NCBI GenBank assembly: GCA_965200235.1
Contig: OZ241339.1
Location: 2,728,001-2,792,000, forward strand
From: Azotimanducus chitobiosivorans
GTDB taxonomy: Bacteria; Pseudomonadota; Gammaproteobacteria; Pseudomonadales; Azotimanducaceae
DNA: 64,000 bases
Direction: 5' to 3'
Every line of letters starts with the position of its first letter. The stretch's first letter is position 1. Shown one piece after another: positions 61,870-64,000 of this stretch. A program made the position numbers and the translations under genes. The notes below the pieces were generated by a model. That model was not told where the DNA came from, made no database searches, and saw only the letters and a program-made list of their open reading frames with translations.

Positions 61870-64000
61870 ATGAGGCTCATCCCCCAAGCGCTTCCCAGAT
61901 TCCATCATGCGATGGCACCCTGCATCGCCGCGATCATCACCCTCATGCTGCCCTTCAGCGTCGCGCAAGCGCAGGAGGTTGACTTCGATATCGACGCCCA
62001 GCCCACCAGTGAAACGCTGCTCGACATCGCCGAGGCTGGCGATGTGCAGGTGCTGTTTGCCCCGAACATGCTCGAAGACAGCGTCTCGCCGGAAGTGCGC
62101 GGCAGCCGCTCCGTTGAGTCGGCGGTCGAGGCATCCTTGCAGAATACTGCGCTTGAGTATGAGTTCAAATCCGATGATTTCGTCGTTGTCAAGAGGCGGG
62201 ATAGCGCACAGGCGCAGCGGCCAGCGACCGCACGCGCTCGAACCGTCGCGTTGGCCCAGCTTCAGGATGTTCAAGCCGAGTCCTCGCAGCCTGCGTCGTC
62301 GCCGCCGCAGCGGGGTCAATCCGATGCCGAAGATGAAGAGGTGCCCGTCGAGCTTGCGGTGCAAACGGTGACCGGGTCGCGCTTGTCCCGCGCCTCCTAC
62401 GAGACGCCGACGCAGGTGCTGGTGTTCACGCTTGAGGACTTGGTGAACACGGGCGAGCCGACGCTTGAGCGCGCACTGCGCAGGCTGCCACAGAATATCA
62501 ACGGCACGACTGAGTTCCAGAGTTCACAGTCAGCAATATTCAACAATTCAAGGCAACTCCTTGGAACGAGCAACGTCAACGGCTCGTCCACCATCAACCT
62601 GCGCGGTCTCGGCGAATCCGCCACCCTCATTTTGCTCGACGGCAAGCGGGTCGGGCACAGCGGGATGCTTGGCGGCTTCACCGATATTTCCGAATTCCCC
62701 ATCAGCATGATTGAGCGCGTCGAGATTCAAATGGACGGCGCCTCGGCGGTCTACGGTTCGGATGCGATCGGCGGCGTGGTCAACATCATCTCAAGGAAGG
62801 ATGCACCGCCGCGTCTGTCCATTCGCCATCAGGCGCGCACCAAGGGCGGTCTGACCGAAAACAGCGCTACGGCGGGCTACGGCATAAGGTGGCCAACAGG
62901 CAATGTGCAGTTCAGCTTTGACATCTACCAGTCAACGGATCAAGGGTCCAATAGCAGCAACGTTGCAGCACTCCGAGGATTTCAGCGAACACGAAACGCA
63001 TACCCAGGGAATGTCCGTTCAGTCAGCGCCGACCCTGCCACAGGGCAACCGCGTGAGATCAGTTCGGCGTTGACCGAGGCCGCGATCGCCGCTGGTGTCA
63101 TCTCCGAAGGTGAAGTCGTCAACCGTGTGCCTATTCCTGAGGGACAGGACGGCACATCGCTGACGCTCGCCGATTTTCTTGGTGGCGTCAACACCCTTCG
63201 CGCCCAAGAGGGAGTCGAGCGCAATCGCGACAATCGTTCCGTCACGCCGGAGAGCGACAGGTACGGTCTACGGGTGTCCGGCAGCCAGCAAATTGGCTGG
63301 CTCACCATTGATTCCGGTGTGACCTATTCAGGCAGGAAAACGAGCAGCAACACTGGCTCTGCCGCAGGAGATAACTTTAGTGTGCGAGCCTCGAACCCCT
63401 ACAATCCGTTTGATGCAAACGTCTATGTAGACTTGGATTTGTCCGCCTTCAGGCCCGCTGTCAGCCGGAGGGAAGGCACGCGAGACACGTGGGCGCTGGA
63501 CTTCGACCTGTCAGGGATGCTGATGGACAGATGGGAATGGAGCCTCGATTCTCGCTGGGAGCGTCGCGAGACCGATTCGGAAACGTTGGATTATGTGTAT
63601 CTGACCCCGCTTGTAAACTTGGCAAATAGCAGAAGCACCGATCCCCAAGAGACGCTGAACGTATTTGGCAACTCGTTCTTGACCGATGGCAACAACGCGG
63701 CGCTGCTTGAGGACTCGGGGTGGATCGTGCCGAACAGGCGCAGCACTTCGGAAAACGAACTACTGAACACGACCCTGACAATCCGAGGAGCGCTCTTCGA
63801 ACTGCCCGCGGGTAACGTGCGTATAGCGGTTGGAGGCGAATGGCGTGAGGATTCGCTTGAACTCGATCATCGTCATGACAGCCTTGCTTCGACTGGCATA
63901 GGGCCTCAGTCCCCGGTTGCTGTCAGTAGGAGAGGCACACCTTTTTTTGAGAAAGGCAGTCGGACAGTAAGGTCTGGCTTCCTCGAATTGTTCGCCCCTG
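61870..64000 (+). CDS. TonB-dependent receptor with N-terminal STN domain (runs off window)
   Basis: At least 710 residues, no stop before the window end. A signal peptide (IAAIITLMLPFSVAQAQ) is followed by a secretin/TonB short N-terminal domain (VDFDIDAQPTSETLLDIAEAGDVQVLF...), then a plug domain (TPTQVLVFTLEDLVNTGEPTLERALRRLPQ, INLRGLGESATLILLDGKRVG, DGASAVYGSDAIGGVVNII) and the start of the beta barrel. The STN domain can signal to a FecR protein, so this receptor may be under the sigma/FecR pair at 46111-47777 or another pair outside the window. Ligand not predictable. Confidence 0.93.
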   Translation, partial: MRLIPQALPRFHHAMAPCIAAIITLMLPFSVAQAQEVDFDIDAQPTSETLLDIAEAGDVQVLFAPNMLEDSVSPEVRGSRSVESAVEASLQNTALEYEFKSDDFVVVKRRDSAQAQRPATARARTVALAQLQDVQAESSQPASSPPQRGQSDAEDEEVPVELAVQTVTGSRLSRASYETPTQVLVFTLEDLVNTGEPTLERALRRLPQNINGTTEFQSSQSAIFNNSRQLLGTSNVNGSSTINLRGLGESATLILLDGKRVGHSGMLGGFTDISEFPISMIERVEIQMDGASAVYGSDAIGGVVNIISRKDAPPRLSIRHQARTKGGLTENSATAGYGIRWPTGNVQFSFDIYQSTDQGSNSSNVAALRGFQRTRNAYPGNVRSVSADPATGQPREISSALTEAAIAAGVISEGEVVNRVPIPEGQDGTSLTLADFLGGVNTLRAQEGVERNRDNRSVTPESDRYGLRVSGSQQIGWLTIDSGVTYSGRKTSSNTGSAAGDNFSVRASNPYNPFDANVYVDLDLSAFRPAVSRREGTRDTWALDFDLSGMLMDRWEWSLDSRWERRETDSETLDYVYLTPLVNLANSRSTDPQETLNVFGNSFLTDGNNAALLEDSGWIVPNRRSTSENELLNTTLTIRGALFELPAGNVRIAVGGEWREDSLELDHRHDSLASTGIGPQSPVAVSRRGTPFFEKGSRTVRSGFLELFAP

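Overview
The window looks like chromosomal DNA of a free-living, Gram-negative, aerobic heterotroph, most likely a gammaproteobacterium. The support is a complete 'TonB2-type' energising operon (DUF3450 protein, two TolQ/ExbB-like proteins, two ExbD proteins, TonB, TPR protein), an ECF sigma/FecR pair, an STN-type TonB-dependent receptor, an M2 dipeptidyl carboxypeptidase, and many oxidoreductases and CoA enzymes (acyl-CoA dehydrogenase, CaiB/BaiF, PrpD, P450, epoxide hydrolase, MaoC, flavin enzymes). Backbone genes look GC-rich. The first 10 kb is visibly closer to 50% GC and reads as a transferred island. These composition statements are by eye, not computed.

Layout. (1) 338-10336, minus strand: a tightly coupled ten-gene defence-like operon. 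Read 5' to 3' it holds a small ORF, an adenine DNA methyltransferase, a PD-(D/E)XK nuclease, a small ORF, a four-helix membrane protein, two ComEC-like metallo-beta-lactamase-fold proteins, a 5-cytosine DNA methyltransferase, a 991-residue protein with an N-terminal MORC/HSP90-like ATPase and a C-terminal histidine-kinase ATPase, and a receiver-domain protein. (2) 10369-18322, minus: a seven-gene catabolic operon (deacetylase, acyl-CoA dehydrogenase, CoA transferase, PrpD, CoA ligase, amidase, secreted protein). (3) 18444-21874, plus: a divergent methyltransferase/small protein/VOC/MDR-reductase operon. Next come a MAPEG protein, a solitary D12-class adenine methylase, an epoxide-hydrolase-like protein and a PPOX flavoprotein. 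(4) 24792-30800: an accessory island with a RhuM-Fic protein, an AAA ATPase gene cut by a 265-bp MITE, a Fic protein, a PIN/HTH toxin-antitoxin pair, degraded duplicates of island genes, and a VapBC pair.

(5) 30941-35087: M2 peptidase, metallophosphoesterase, P450 and a CAU tRNA. (6) 35119-42933: one gene for a 2604-residue secreted mosaic protein (spondin, Calx-beta, FN3, cadherin, thrombospondin-type-3 and FG-GAP repeats, metzincin-like end whose zinc motif starts with Gln instead of His). (7) 42998-49269: GST, VapBC with an AbrB antitoxin, photolyase, FecR/sigma, a lipoprotein, and a small membrane protein with exact 11-residue repeats. (8) 49364-55131: the TonB energising operon, followed upstream by a small periplasmic protein, TusA and a MnmA-like PP-loop enzyme. 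(9) 57012-61739: threonine deaminase, MaoC protein, FAD monooxygenase, LLM flavin enzyme. (10) 61870 to the window end: a TonB-dependent receptor that runs off the edge.

How it works together: the TonB operon, the sigma/FecR pair and the receptor are the parts of an outer-membrane import system, with the receptor's STN domain able to signal to a FecR. The CoA-enzyme clusters suggest use of unusual amide- or acid-bearing substrates. The first island and the 24.8-30.8 kb island are the two places where defence and conflict functions concentrate, and they are the most likely sites of a poorly described system.
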